Source: Flavobacterium araucananum
GTDB taxonomy: Bacteria > Bacteroidota > Bacteroidia > Flavobacteriales > Flavobacteriaceae
Length of the DNA: 64,000 nucleotides
Assembly (NCBI RefSeq): GCF_002222055.1
Contig: NZ_MUGS01000034.1
Coordinates: forward strand, 62,001 to 126,000
Direction of reading: 5' to 3'
Every line of letters begins with the position of its first letter. The stretch's first letter is position 1. A model generated the notes under the pieces. That model saw only the letters and a list, made by a program, of their open reading frames with translations, did no database searches and was not told the origin of the DNA. Made by a program: the position numbers and the translations under genes. Positions 53,045-62,898 of this stretch are shown piece after piece.

Positions 53045-55327
53045 ATGAGTGAGAACACTAAAATAATTCAATGCTTTTTGCCTGCAATGGCTGCGGGTCG
53101 CTATACTGTAGCAGTAAACCAGCAGTTGATAAAAGATAAATTAAAAAAAGGGAAGACAACTCTTCAGGACATTACCAAAATAAAAGATAAATTAGAAAAA
53201 AAGGAGACAACTCTTCAGGTCATTACCAAAAAATTTGATTTTGGTGTCGATGCTGCGAGATTTAGTCTTGGTGCCAGTGCTATTTATTCTGTATTTCCTC
53301 CTGCAAATAAATCAGGAAATTATTCAGAAGCATTGCCACATATTATTTTTTCGAGAAGAACTTTGCCGTGGGAGCGTACACTAGACGGTAAGATTCCGGT
53401 GTTTCAGAGGGAGGAAACAGATGCAGGCAAACGTAACCCGCAGGATTCACCACCCGTTCCCTGGATGGCATTGCTTCTTTTTACAGAAGATGAAATGACA
53501 AAACTTCAAATTAATAAAAATACCATTGCCGGTATTCTCCAGCCTAATGTCGCAGATGGAGTGATTCGGCCAGAGATTTTTAGTTACGGAACAACCACAA
53601 AAGACGTACTGAAATTAATGAGTTGGGAAAAACCTACTGATGGCTGTTTTACAATTGATGTGACAAAAGAACAATTCGAAAAAAATATTCCGTCTGTTAA
53701 AAGTCTTTCCTTTTTAGCACATGCAAAAGAAGTAAGTATTGCCCATAAGGACAAAGAAGGAATCGACGATATTAATAGTGAAGGCAAAGGTCTTTTTTCG
53801 GTTTTAGTAGGGAACAGATTGCCTGCAAAAGGAAAAAACCATACGGCAATAGTAGTATCTCTGGAAGGATATACAAATTATCTAAAAGATCCTGTTGCCC
53901 TGAAAACCATTCCGGAAGGCAGTAAAGCCAGATTGGTGGTTCTGGCGAGTTGGAATTTTATTGAGTCGGGAACTTCCGGTTTTTTAGAACTGGTAAATGG
54001 TGTCGAAACCAAAAGTATGAAAATCGACAGAAAGGACGAAGCCAAAGAATTGTTGCCTTATTTTGATTCTGGTTATGCGCCACTGGAACATCTTACCCGT
54101 GCAGGAGCCAAAACCATATCCTGGTATCATGGTCCTTTTGTACCAAAGATGTTTCCTGCTACCTCTCGAAGTATTTCGTTTTCTACCGCAGATGCGGCCT
54201 TGCGATATGATAGAGAAACTGGTTTTTTTGATATTTCTTTTGCCGCCGCATGGCAGTTAGGGAGAATGCTTGCTTTGCAAAATCAGGAATTTTCTAAAGC
54301 AATTCTCAATTGGCGTATTGCACAATATGAGCTTGAAAGTTCTAATTTGAGAAATAAAGTGCTGAGTACAATCCTGGAGGATAGCAGCAAAACGGATCTA
54401 AAAGATAAAGTAATAGGTTATCTGGGAGCTTTGCATAAGGTAAAAATTGGCACTGTTACCCAAAAAACACCAGATCTGTCGACAGATATTCCGGCAGCAG
54501 TAAAACGTTTTTTAGGAGCGTTGTACAAACTAAACGGTATCCCGTTTTCGTATCTCGTGCCACACCATTATCTTTTAGAAAAACAACACACTAAAGGCAG
54601 CAAAGAATACTCCGGGACACTTTCTTTTTTTTATGTAGATCCCAATTGGATCGAAGCATTATTGGATGGTGCATTGAGCATTGGGCGGGTAAATAAAAAT
54701 GATACGTTGCTGGAATTGGCAATAAGCGGGAAGTTTATTGAGGATTATACCCCACAAACTACTACAAGTCCAACTAAAGCAAAAGGGAAAACCCCAACCG
54801 AAGAAAAAGAAGAAAGAAAACTTAACACCACAGGATTTCTATTTCGATCAGATCTTATTTCGGGTTGGAGAGGCATAGAGATTCAGGCTTTTGATGATCA
54901 GGAAAAACTACTTCCTGCATTGCGCTTTGAGCGAATTGACGCAGATATTTTTCTGGGTATTTTTAACGGTAACATTAGCAAAATTATTATAACACAACCT
55001 TACGAAGGGCTTCAGTTTGGGATCAAGAGGGATAAGAATACGTATAGCAAGAATTTAAAGAATGAAGACGGAACCAATCAGAAAATAAGTGATGGTACGG
55101 CAGATGTAAACAAGGAATTAAATGACGGGCTTATAGAAAATAATATCATAGATATTGCGAAGCTGGCAGGTATAATGCACGAAAAACTGAAAAATAAAAA
55201 GTGGATGAATACGGAAGGAGAAAGTAGGGGAGAATATTTTACATCGGCAGAATTTGCTTTTCAGATGGTAGACAGTCCTGTAAAAAGGATTATTGATGTT
55301 GTGATAAATAAAAGTAAAAATGAATAA
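53045..55327 (+). CDS. Giant-protein operon gene 3, unknown
   Basis: The 760-residue protein has no signal peptide. Near residues 29-62 is a 17-residue tandem repeat (KDKL..., TTLQDITKI / TTLQVITKK) from a 51-bp duplication. Recognisable blocks include PHIIFSRRTLPWERTLDG, PPVPWMALLLFTEDE and SFAAAWQLGRMLALQNQEFSKAI. The LGRMLALQ block suggests a helical region after a beta-rich half. The function is unknown to me. Its stop overlaps the next start by eight bases, indicating translational coupling. Confidence 0.65.
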   Translation: MSENTKIIQCFLPAMAAGRYTVAVNQQLIKDKLKKGKTTLQDITKIKDKLEKKETTLQVITKKFDFGVDAARFSLGASAIYSVFPPANKSGNYSEALPHIIFSRRTLPWERTLDGKIPVFQREETDAGKRNPQDSPPVPWMALLLFTEDEMTKLQINKNTIAGILQPNVADGVIRPEIFSYGTTTKDVLKLMSWEKPTDGCFTIDVTKEQFEKNIPSVKSLSFLAHAKEVSIAHKDKEGIDDINSEGKGLFSVLVGNRLPAKGKNHTAIVVSLEGYTNYLKDPVALKTIPEGSKARLVVLASWNFIESGTSGFLELVNGVETKSMKIDRKDEAKELLPYFDSGYAPLEHLTRAGAKTISWYHGPFVPKMFPATSRSISFSTADAALRYDRETGFFDISFAAAWQLGRMLALQNQEFSKAILNWRIAQYELESSNLRNKVLSTILEDSSKTDLKDKVIGYLGALHKVKIGTVTQKTPDLSTDIPAAVKRFLGALYKLNGIPFSYLVPHHYLLEKQHTKGSKEYSGTLSFFYVDPNWIEALLDGALSIGRVNKNDTLLELAISGKFIEDYTPQTTTSPTKAKGKTPTEEKEERKLNTTGFLFRSDLISGWRGIEIQAFDDQEKLLPALRFERIDADIFLGIFNGNISKIIITQPYEGLQFGIKRDKNTYSKNLKNEDGTNQKISDGTADVNKELNDGLIENNIIDIAKLAGIMHEKLKNKKWMNTEGESRGEYFTSAEFAFQMVDSPVKRIIDVVINKSKNE
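53129..53230 (+). repeat. In-frame 51-bp tandem duplication
   Basis: 53129-53179 and 53180-53230 are consecutive copies beginning ATAAAAGATAAATT and ending CATTACCAAA, differing at a few bases. They add 17 residues without breaking the frame. The duplication looks recent. Confidence 0.85.
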
Positions 55328-58300
55328 GTCTAAACTTTTAGTACCCATGTTTATGGAGGCTCTGGCGCTGAGCAATGACAAAACCGATTGTATGAATTTG
55401 CAACCTCGATGGCAAAATTATGAGCAAAGTATCCTGGGCAATCTCCTGCAACCGGATAGTAATGATTCTGTAGTGCTACAAAAAGGAATACACTTGCACT
55501 GGTCTTTGCCAAAGGCATTGAAACACTCGTTTATAGACGAAAAAGGAGAATCTGTGTTTCCTTATGTTCCTAATCGATGGATGGTGGTTCGCATCCGGAC
55601 AGACCAAGGGATTACCAATATGCCATCGCGCACCTGGATTATAAAAAGTGATGAAAATAATACGCTAATAAATAATGAGATATATCCTGATTGGGTAGTT
55701 TTAAAAGAGAACAAGCTTACTTTTAAAAACTTAGGAAAAGCTTTTGAGTATACAAATCAATATGAAGATACTATAACAGAACCTATCCTGACAGGAGTTG
55801 GAGCTGCGGATCCTTATTTTGCTTCATTTTATCCCAGCAGCAAGAATGTTTTTGGTTTTCATGATGACCTGAAAGATATTGATTCTGATTGTACTGTAAC
55901 TTATATTGTAAACGGCTGGTATAGCGATCCTGCTCAGGATCCTCTTACTCCGCTTAATTTTGAAGGCAAAGCGGTTACAAAAGAACAAATTAATAAAAGC
56001 AGGGATTTAGACTGGTTCAAACAGCAATGGAAATATACTGATGGCGAATATCCGGAGTCCTGCCTGCTGCATTCGTCTGTTACGAGTATCAACTGGAATC
56101 TGGAGCTCAAGAATGGTGTGCCGGATGGAGACGTGCAGGTTTATGCCGGAAATACGGCTATAGAATCCTTAAGTGCCCAGATTATAAAGAGCAATAATGT
56201 CAAAAAATCGGGAGTCGAAGAGTTATTGAATGCGCTGCAATATCAGCTTTTGGAAGACAGAGATAAGGAGCCCGGTTTAGAATCGATAAAAACAGAAATT
56301 CATAAAAGAGGATTTTCTCCCAAAAACAGAGATTTGTTTTGGGAGGTTACCAGAGTAGAAGCCAGCGATAAACAACTGGAAGATAAACAGGACAATCGAC
56401 CTCATTTTCCGGAGAATAAGGCTCTTTTGAAAGATTTGAAAGAGCTGAATGAGGAACAGATTGCTAAAAATAGTATCGATCAGCAAATTTTGAGCCTTCA
56501 GCAGGAATATTATTTTCTATGGTATAAACAAGCCAATAAAACGGTACATAATGATACGGTTGCAGGTTTTGATTACGAAGGTTCGAGAACAATAATACTG
56601 GACAAAATTGTCGAGGCAAAAGTAGAGAGGGATTTGTGCCTTACAGCAATCAACAAGCATAAAAATAACCTGAAACTGTACAAGGAATTGTCTGATACCA
56701 ATGGAGATTATGAACTAAAGGAAAAGCTCGAAGATCGTTTTTGGGAACCTAATGATCTTGTTTTGTTGTTTTGCGGTTCTGGTGTTGGTAATCTGAATAA
56801 ACCTGTTTTTCAGACTTCGAATAAAGAAATTAAGTGCAGGACAGAAAATCAGATACTAAACAGGCTTGATCTCGAGGTGCCTTACAATACTACTTTTATT
56901 CCTGTAGCGATCTTACCTTCAGACTTTAGTGTTCCTAAAATAACTAAAGCTGTCCATGACAAAATACCTTTTGATACCCTGAAGGCACTTATATATGAAA
57001 CATTGCTTCTTGATTCGTCTTTGGCATTAGATATTGCTTTGATGGCTTATAAGAGAGCATATTTAGGAGAAGGAAAAGATAAGAAAAGCGATAGTATCAT
57101 ATCTTTTTCTAAAAAAGTGATCCAAACCCAGGAAAAGCCCAACTATACAGGCGATACAAGACCATACGAAAGTTTTGCCCTGACCAGATGGAGCCAGGCC
57201 TGGACGCCGCTATTTATGACTTGGAAGGTGGCCTATACACCACATGAGCAGAATATAAAAGACCTGGATCTTTTGGAGAATACCAAAAGATGGAAATTAG
57301 AAGACGGTTTGTATTTCAAGAATCAAGCTGCAAAAGCTACAGCACAAAGTATTGTGATCGAGGGAATAAGTCCGTTTTCAAATTCGGTTGCAGCCAACCT
57401 TAAACGAATGGTTCCCGATAGTATTACCAAAAAGTACGGAGATCTTAATTTAATAGCCCAATCGCTGAGTGGTTTGCATAAAAATTTACTGATGCAAAGA
57501 CCGGAAATTCAATTACCGCCTTTTAAATACAATAGTAATAAAGAGGGTGGTTTTGATAGTGATTTTTTGTTAGATGTCGATGAACTAAATAAGATTGGCG
57601 AAAATGGCTATCAGTTGGGGAGTAATCCGGGAGATGTAGACGGAAAAGATAACAATATATTTAACCCATTAAGGTCAGGTTTACTCCAGATAAAAAGCAT
57701 TTCGATTGTAGATATTTTTGGTCAGTCCAAAAAAGTTATCATCGACAATGGTGAAGCAAACCCTAAAGTAACCTGTTCTGTTACGCTGTTGGGAGACGAA
57801 AAAGTTGATCCGGATACAATTCCGCTTCCGCCAAGAATAATACAGCCTTCGAGGTTGCAGTTTAATTGGTTAAATTCTGCCGATGAGGTTATCTATCAGG
57901 ATGCAGGAATACTGGACAATCCTGTTTTAGGATGGCTGGTACCCAATTATCTGGACAACAGTATTCTGGTTTATGACGGTGAAGGCAATGAAGTTGTAGT
58001 GCTTCAGATTGTTGCTGATCTTAGTCAAAAAAATAAACTGGTCAAAAATCCTTTTCCGGGCAGGAACGCCATACCGCAACTTACAGATAAACCACAATTG
58101 CAACGGTTGCTCGATACTATCGATACAGGTGCTATTGCAGCGGGTATTATGGATCTGGCGTATAAGATAAACTTAAACATAACCGGAGGCAATGCCTTGC
58201 AAAATAATACGGCAGCATTATTGTGCGGTCAGCCTATCGCGCTTGTACGATGTGCTTTAAAATTAGAAACACTGGGATTGCCGTATTATAATCAGCGTTG

Positions 58301-58868
58301 GGATCTGTCAGGAAAAGAAGATACGGGAAATATTGAGACGGTGAAGTTCCCGCTTAGTCTGGGGAATTATACACTAGAAAAAGATGGATTACTGGGGTAT
58401 TTTACAGATGCGCAAACAGATTCTTTTTATACCACGACCAATGCACCGGATTTTTATTTAAGTAAAAGCGAGCCTTTCTTTAAAAGTAATAATTCGCTAA
58501 AAATTGCCCTTAACCAAGACCCCTTAAAAGTAACTTTATTAGTCGATCCTTCGGCAGGAGTTCATTTGTCAACCGCCATATTGCCTACAAAGTTTGTAGA
58601 ATTATTTCAGCATAACTCCTCCAGGCTACTTTCCGGACTTAATATCAGCTTTATGGTGGCTCCTTTTATAGCAGACAAAGTAGATCCCGGGATTCCGATA
58701 CCCAGCGGTATAAACGCAGACTGGAAATGGACACATAAGTCTGATGTTACCACATGGCAAAGCGATGCAGCTGTAGCAGAAGGCAAAACGAAGCAAATTT
58801 CAGGGTTCAAAAAACAGCAGGTATATGAGGGCTGGTTACGGTTGAATAATTTGAAAACAAATAAATAA
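55320..58868 (+). CDS. Giant-protein operon gene 4, unknown
   Basis: The 1182-residue protein has no signal peptide. The N-terminal region has VLQKGIHLHWSLPKALKHSF and YVPNRWMVVRIRT, a pattern seen in very large uncharacterised bacterial proteins. Residues about 320-450 are charged and helical (KDLKELNEEQIAKNSIDQQ). Later blocks include SFALTRWSQAWTPLFMTWKV, RSGLLQIKSISIVDIFGQ and PSRLQFNWLNS. It begins inside the end of gene 3, so their products are probably made in fixed ratio. Confidence 0.65.
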   Translation: MNKSKLLVPMFMEALALSNDKTDCMNLQPRWQNYEQSILGNLLQPDSNDSVVLQKGIHLHWSLPKALKHSFIDEKGESVFPYVPNRWMVVRIRTDQGITNMPSRTWIIKSDENNTLINNEIYPDWVVLKENKLTFKNLGKAFEYTNQYEDTITEPILTGVGAADPYFASFYPSSKNVFGFHDDLKDIDSDCTVTYIVNGWYSDPAQDPLTPLNFEGKAVTKEQINKSRDLDWFKQQWKYTDGEYPESCLLHSSVTSINWNLELKNGVPDGDVQVYAGNTAIESLSAQIIKSNNVKKSGVEELLNALQYQLLEDRDKEPGLESIKTEIHKRGFSPKNRDLFWEVTRVEASDKQLEDKQDNRPHFPENKALLKDLKELNEEQIAKNSIDQQILSLQQEYYFLWYKQANKTVHNDTVAGFDYEGSRTIILDKIVEAKVERDLCLTAINKHKNNLKLYKELSDTNGDYELKEKLEDRFWEPNDLVLLFCGSGVGNLNKPVFQTSNKEIKCRTENQILNRLDLEVPYNTTFIPVAILPSDFSVPKITKAVHDKIPFDTLKALIYETLLLDSSLALDIALMAYKRAYLGEGKDKKSDSIISFSKKVIQTQEKPNYTGDTRPYESFALTRWSQAWTPLFMTWKVAYTPHEQNIKDLDLLENTKRWKLEDGLYFKNQAAKATAQSIVIEGISPFSNSVAANLKRMVPDSITKKYGDLNLIAQSLSGLHKNLLMQRPEIQLPPFKYNSNKEGGFDSDFLLDVDELNKIGENGYQLGSNPGDVDGKDNNIFNPLRSGLLQIKSISIVDIFGQSKKVIIDNGEANPKVTCSVTLLGDEKVDPDTIPLPPRIIQPSRLQFNWLNSADEVIYQDAGILDNPVLGWLVPNYLDNSILVYDGEGNEVVVLQIVADLSQKNKLVKNPFPGRNAIPQLTDKPQLQRLLDTIDTGAIAAGIMDLAYKINLNITGGNALQNNTAALLCGQPIALVRCALKLETLGLPYYNQRWDLSGKEDTGNIETVKFPLSLGNYTLEKDGLLGYFTDAQTDSFYTTTNAPDFYLSKSEPFFKSNNSLKIALNQDPLKVTLLVDPSAGVHLSTAILPTKFVELFQHNSSRLLSGLNISFMVAPFIADKVDPGIPIPSGINADWKWTHKSDVTTWQSDAAVAEGKTKQISGFKKQQVYEGWLRLNNLKTNK

Positions 58869-58896
58869 TTAATTATATAATTTAAAAAATAAGGAT

Positions 58897-60717
58897 ATGA
58901 ATTATGTAACAACAGGCAGCAGTAATTCAGTTCTTGATGGAGATCCGTTAAAACTGAAAATAGTGATTTCAAAAGTTCACTTAGATTCTATTTTGCCAAC
59001 AGACTATTTTACTATAGAGAATTTAGAGAATATCATAGCAAATAATGACCTGAAATATGTGAAATGTAAATTATCCGGGGAATTAAAAAACGCAACAACA
59101 AAAAATTCTCCAGTATCAATTGGTGAATTGATCTATAATGCGAGTAATAAAGGAAAAAGGTCTTTTAAGCTTTCTCAAAACACCAATGAATTTGCTTATC
59201 TAATTCTGGAAATAAATAAAGTAAACTGTAGTATTGCGGGAGATTCTACAAATCTTGCTATTTCGTTCAAAAATAAAAATGACGAAGGAACACCTTTACC
59301 TTTAGTTCGAATTAATTTTACGGTTTATGCAGAGAAAGTAAAACCGGAGATCCTAAAATTTAGTTCAAACCAAATGGTTTTGCAACATAGTGAGCCTGCT
59401 ACCTTATCCTGGAAAATAAAAGGGAAGCAATTTATTCTACGAGAAGGAATCCGGGAAATAGAGAGGGGAACAGGGTTGGTAGAGGATGAATACCCTCTTG
59501 GAAAGATTTCGAATGGCGACCATTCGTATACACTCGAAGTACAGCAAGGAGATGTCTCTGTTACTAAAACAATACCGATAAGAGTTCTGGATGAATCAAA
59601 AATGTATCCTATTTCGGCTCCGTCAGATAATGATGTGAGTTATACAATTAGTAATTTTTGTGTGAGTCAGGATTCTTCCTGCCTTTTTAGTCTCGTACTT
59701 AAAAAAGAAGACAATATAGGCAGGTTAGACCACATTAGGTATACGTATACAAACGATAGCTCGTCTAACAATTGGTCGAAGATTAAGTTATCAGAAACTG
59801 AAAAGGAGCAATTAAAACCTTTTGCAGGATCTCCGTTTGTGCACCTCAAAAGTCCGGGAGAGTTTTATGGGCGCTTACTTTTTATAGGGGGCAGTTATGT
59901 AAACGCTACAAAATACAATAAATTGGTTGTTATAATCGATTTGGATGCAGAATCTGGCGATAGGATCTCTATTATAAATAATATGCCTTGGTCGTCGCGT
60001 ATGGGGCATTCCTGTACTCTTTTTACTCATGGCGATCAGGATAAGATCTGGCTCATAGGGGGTATTGATGAATGGGGAGCAGCTCTTAATGATATTTGGG
60101 TATCAGGAGATGGTAAAGTATGGGAGAATTTAAGTCCCGATGGTACAGTAAACCCAAAGCCGAAAGGCCAAAACCTGCAAATTCCGGCAACAATGCCCTG
60201 GGAGAAAAGAGGTATGGCAAGTGTTACTGTCGAGCTCAATAATGACGGCTCTAAGAGGGCCCTGTTGATTGGAGGAGGTTTTTCTGAAATGGGAGGCAGT
60301 GAAACTCCGGATATCTGGAAATGGGATAAAAAGAGTTGGGAGGCATTTAAAGATTTTAAGATTAACGGTTCTTCTTATTTGTCTTCGGCACTGTTTTTTT
60401 TAGGTAAAGACATTATAGACAGTACAGGTTTTGTTTTGTTGGGAGGATATGAGAGAGAGGAAAACGGCGAAACTGTAAAAAGAAAATATTTTTATAATTT
60501 AACAATTAACAATGGGCAATATATAAATGTAGTACTTGATGAGGCTTCCGGTGCAGGAAGTTTTGCAACCTCAAAAAATTCAAAAATAATTACCGGTTTT
60601 TTCAAAGGATCTATGTGGTATATCGTCTTGACCAATGAGGGAGCTGCAGGAATAACCTATTCTAATTTATTTTATTGGATACCCGTTTCAAACGGCGAAA
60701 CCTTAATTTTTACCTAG
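58897..60717 (+). CDS. Giant-protein operon gene 5, Ig-like plus kelch-like propeller
   Basis: The 606-residue protein has no signal peptide. Residues about 1-150 are a beta domain. Residues about 155-235 look Ig-like (HSEPATLSWKIKGKQFILREG). From about 260 on, kelch-type blades are visible: SRMGHSCTLFTHGDQDKIWL, IGGIDEWGAALNDIWVSGDG, ALLIGGGFSEMGGSETPDIW and FVLLGGYEREENG. Kelch propellers bind proteins or sugars. It lies 28 bp after gene 4. Confidence 0.7.
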   Translation: MNYVTTGSSNSVLDGDPLKLKIVISKVHLDSILPTDYFTIENLENIIANNDLKYVKCKLSGELKNATTKNSPVSIGELIYNASNKGKRSFKLSQNTNEFAYLILEINKVNCSIAGDSTNLAISFKNKNDEGTPLPLVRINFTVYAEKVKPEILKFSSNQMVLQHSEPATLSWKIKGKQFILREGIREIERGTGLVEDEYPLGKISNGDHSYTLEVQQGDVSVTKTIPIRVLDESKMYPISAPSDNDVSYTISNFCVSQDSSCLFSLVLKKEDNIGRLDHIRYTYTNDSSSNNWSKIKLSETEKEQLKPFAGSPFVHLKSPGEFYGRLLFIGGSYVNATKYNKLVVIIDLDAESGDRISIINNMPWSSRMGHSCTLFTHGDQDKIWLIGGIDEWGAALNDIWVSGDGKVWENLSPDGTVNPKPKGQNLQIPATMPWEKRGMASVTVELNNDGSKRALLIGGGFSEMGGSETPDIWKWDKKSWEAFKDFKINGSSYLSSALFFLGKDIIDSTGFVLLGGYEREENGETVKRKYFYNLTINNGQYINVVLDEASGAGSFATSKNSKIITGFFKGSMWYIVLTNEGAAGITYSNLFYWIPVSNGETLIFT

Positions 60718-60742
60718 TTTCGAAACCTAAAAACAATACGTT

Positions 60743-62791
60743 ATGAGCAAAATACTAAAAAGAAAATGTTTGCAGTTTGCGGTTTATTTTCTGTTGCTAA
60801 TATTACCTTCACAGCTGCTGTTTTCACAGGAAAAATATACTGTTTTACTACCGGAAATTGATAAAGGTATCCCTGTAGAAAGCGATCAAAATCTTCGAAT
60901 AGCAGCAGATAAAACAGGGAATGAAACGGCAAAATCATTTTTTAAATTTAATTTTAATTATTTGCCTGTCCATGCACAGGCTGGCTTACTTCATTTAAAA
61001 TTGTATGTCATACCCAATAGTGTTGTATCTGAACATTCAGTACAAACAGTAACGGTCTTAAAAGGCCATAATAACTGGACAGGAAACGAAACCAATCTAA
61101 ATGATGCAAATCTGGATTGGGCCAAAATCAAAAATAATAAAGAAGGTCCTATTGGAGTTGCAGAGGTAATAAAGAATTCAGAATTTATAGCGATGAAACT
61201 CAAAATTCCGGATTCGTCTAAATTTTTTCCTTTTTTTTTGCCGGATGGTATTCTTTCGCTTGCAGCGCGATCTCCTGAAAAGAGGCAGGGCACAAAATTT
61301 TTCTCCTCTGCAACAGCAGAAGCATCTCTTAATTTCCTGAGAAAACCAAAACTGCTTGTAACCTACACAATAGATCCTTATCCTTTTCGAACAGACTGGG
61401 CACAGCCATTTGCAAATTCTCAGCACAATAGTTTTCTGGGCTGGCAATCTAAAAGCTACACCACGACTGCACAAGTTAGAAAACTGCCAAATACCCGGAA
61501 CGAATATATTCAGGAAGCAGGTATTTTGATTTATAAAAACCAGCCCGTTATTTTTACGCAGGCAACAACCGGATCTTCAACTGTTTTCTATGTCAGGCAG
61601 CTCAACGCAAAAGGCGCTGTTTTATGGAGTGCAGGAGTAGATGCAGCTCCCAAATGCAGTCCGCTAATCGATGAGCAGGGCAGGTTGTATTATATCTCTA
61701 CAGACAACAAACTAACGTTGCTGGACATGAATAATAAAGGAACTGTTTTGTTTAGCAAATCTCTTTCTGAACTATCAAATCGACAAATAGGCAAAGTAAA
61801 TAATACGGTTACTTTGGGATATGACGGAACATTATATATACCATCAGATAAAGGGATCTTTGCGGTTTCGGCTTTTCCGCAACTTAAAATAAGATGGAAA
61901 TATGAACAAAAGGAAAATGAGATAAATGGTCCTGTCTCGCTCAGTACAGACGAAAGTAAGGCGTTTTTTATCAATGTAGACCAAAAGAATGAAAGGAGCC
62001 AACTTATAGTCCTGGATAATCTGGACGGAAGCTTAATTGCAGCATCTGACTATCGTTTGGGAAGTTATGCCAATGATCATAACTATTACATTCCTGCTCC
62101 GGTTGTTCAGGATAATTCGAGGGTTTTTGTCCTTAATGGTTTTGATAGTGGTAATAAACTTTTTGTTTTTGATATTAATGATAAAAAAGAAATCAAAACG
62201 CAAAATATAGCTGCTGACAAAGGCATTTCGCAACCTGTAATAGATTCAAGCTCAAATGTTTATTTTGTTTATAACAATAAGATAGCAAAGTATGATGCTT
62301 TGCAAAATGCAGCAATTGTATTTGATGGATCAGCGACTTTAGACAATGCCTCAATTTTGATTACAGATGCCTCGTCGAATATTTATGCCATAGATACGTA
62401 CAACCAGACACAAAAAAAAGTAACAGGGATAAGGAACAATAGTGCTGATCCGGATTATTTTGCTAATTCTTTTGTAGTCGATATCAATACTGATGCAGTA
62501 GGAAACCCCAGAAAAAAATTAGCTCTTGCGCCAGACGGGACCCTTTATACCGCAACAGCTACCCATGTGCTAAGCATAACACCCGTTACGGTTGCGGCAG
62601 AAACGACTACTATCAATTTGGATAATTTAAGTACCAATACAGTCTATAGAGCATCTAAGACTATAATTGTCGAAGGAATCGATATAGAAGCCTCAATAAA
62701 TACGATTCTTAATTCTGGCGGAAGCATTTCTTTCAAATCGGGTTTAAGGGTTATAAAAGGAGCACAATTAACATGCAAAACGGGTTTTTAA
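60743..62791 (+). CDS. Giant-protein operon gene 6, exported PQQ-like propeller with C-terminal beta domain
   Basis: The 682-residue protein is the only intact member of the operon with a signal peptide (residues 1-28, FAVYFLLLILPSQLLFSQ). Residues about 30-210 form a beta domain of a type found in cell-surface proteins. Residues about 230-600 are a PQQ-like propeller with repeats such as SPLIDEQGRLYYISTDNKLT and TLGYDGTLYIPSDKGIFAV. The last 60 residues (YRASKTIIVEGIDIEAS ... GGSISFKSGLRVIKGAQL) resemble the 3-coathanger-type surface domain of Bacteroidetes. It is probably the surface or periplasmic component. Confidence 0.72.
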   Translation: MSKILKRKCLQFAVYFLLLILPSQLLFSQEKYTVLLPEIDKGIPVESDQNLRIAADKTGNETAKSFFKFNFNYLPVHAQAGLLHLKLYVIPNSVVSEHSVQTVTVLKGHNNWTGNETNLNDANLDWAKIKNNKEGPIGVAEVIKNSEFIAMKLKIPDSSKFFPFFLPDGILSLAARSPEKRQGTKFFSSATAEASLNFLRKPKLLVTYTIDPYPFRTDWAQPFANSQHNSFLGWQSKSYTTTAQVRKLPNTRNEYIQEAGILIYKNQPVIFTQATTGSSTVFYVRQLNAKGAVLWSAGVDAAPKCSPLIDEQGRLYYISTDNKLTLLDMNNKGTVLFSKSLSELSNRQIGKVNNTVTLGYDGTLYIPSDKGIFAVSAFPQLKIRWKYEQKENEINGPVSLSTDESKAFFINVDQKNERSQLIVLDNLDGSLIAASDYRLGSYANDHNYYIPAPVVQDNSRVFVLNGFDSGNKLFVFDINDKKEIKTQNIAADKGISQPVIDSSSNVYFVYNNKIAKYDALQNAAIVFDGSATLDNASILITDASSNIYAIDTYNQTQKKVTGIRNNSADPDYFANSFVVDINTDAVGNPRKKLALAPDGTLYTATATHVLSITPVTVAAETTTINLDNLSTNTVYRASKTIIVEGIDIEASINTILNSGGSISFKSGLRVIKGAQLTCKTGF

Positions 62792-62820
62792 GCCCATGAG
62801 TTTAATACAAAATTTATACT

Positions 62821-62898
62821 ATGAAAACTATATATAAACTAATAGCAGTTACTGTTTTTTTAGGGAGTTTTAAGGAAGTTTTGACAACAATAACCTGA
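62821..62898 (+). pseudogene. Truncated gene: signal-peptide remnant
   Basis: ATG 62821 starts MKTIYKLIAVTVFLGSF, a typical Bacteroidetes signal peptide, 29 bp after operon gene 6 and in the same direction. From about 62868 the frame runs into the 3' end of the oppositely oriented hydrolase gene and stops at 62896-62898. The rest of the gene is missing, so a deletion or insertion junction lies near 62866-62870. Confidence 0.6.
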
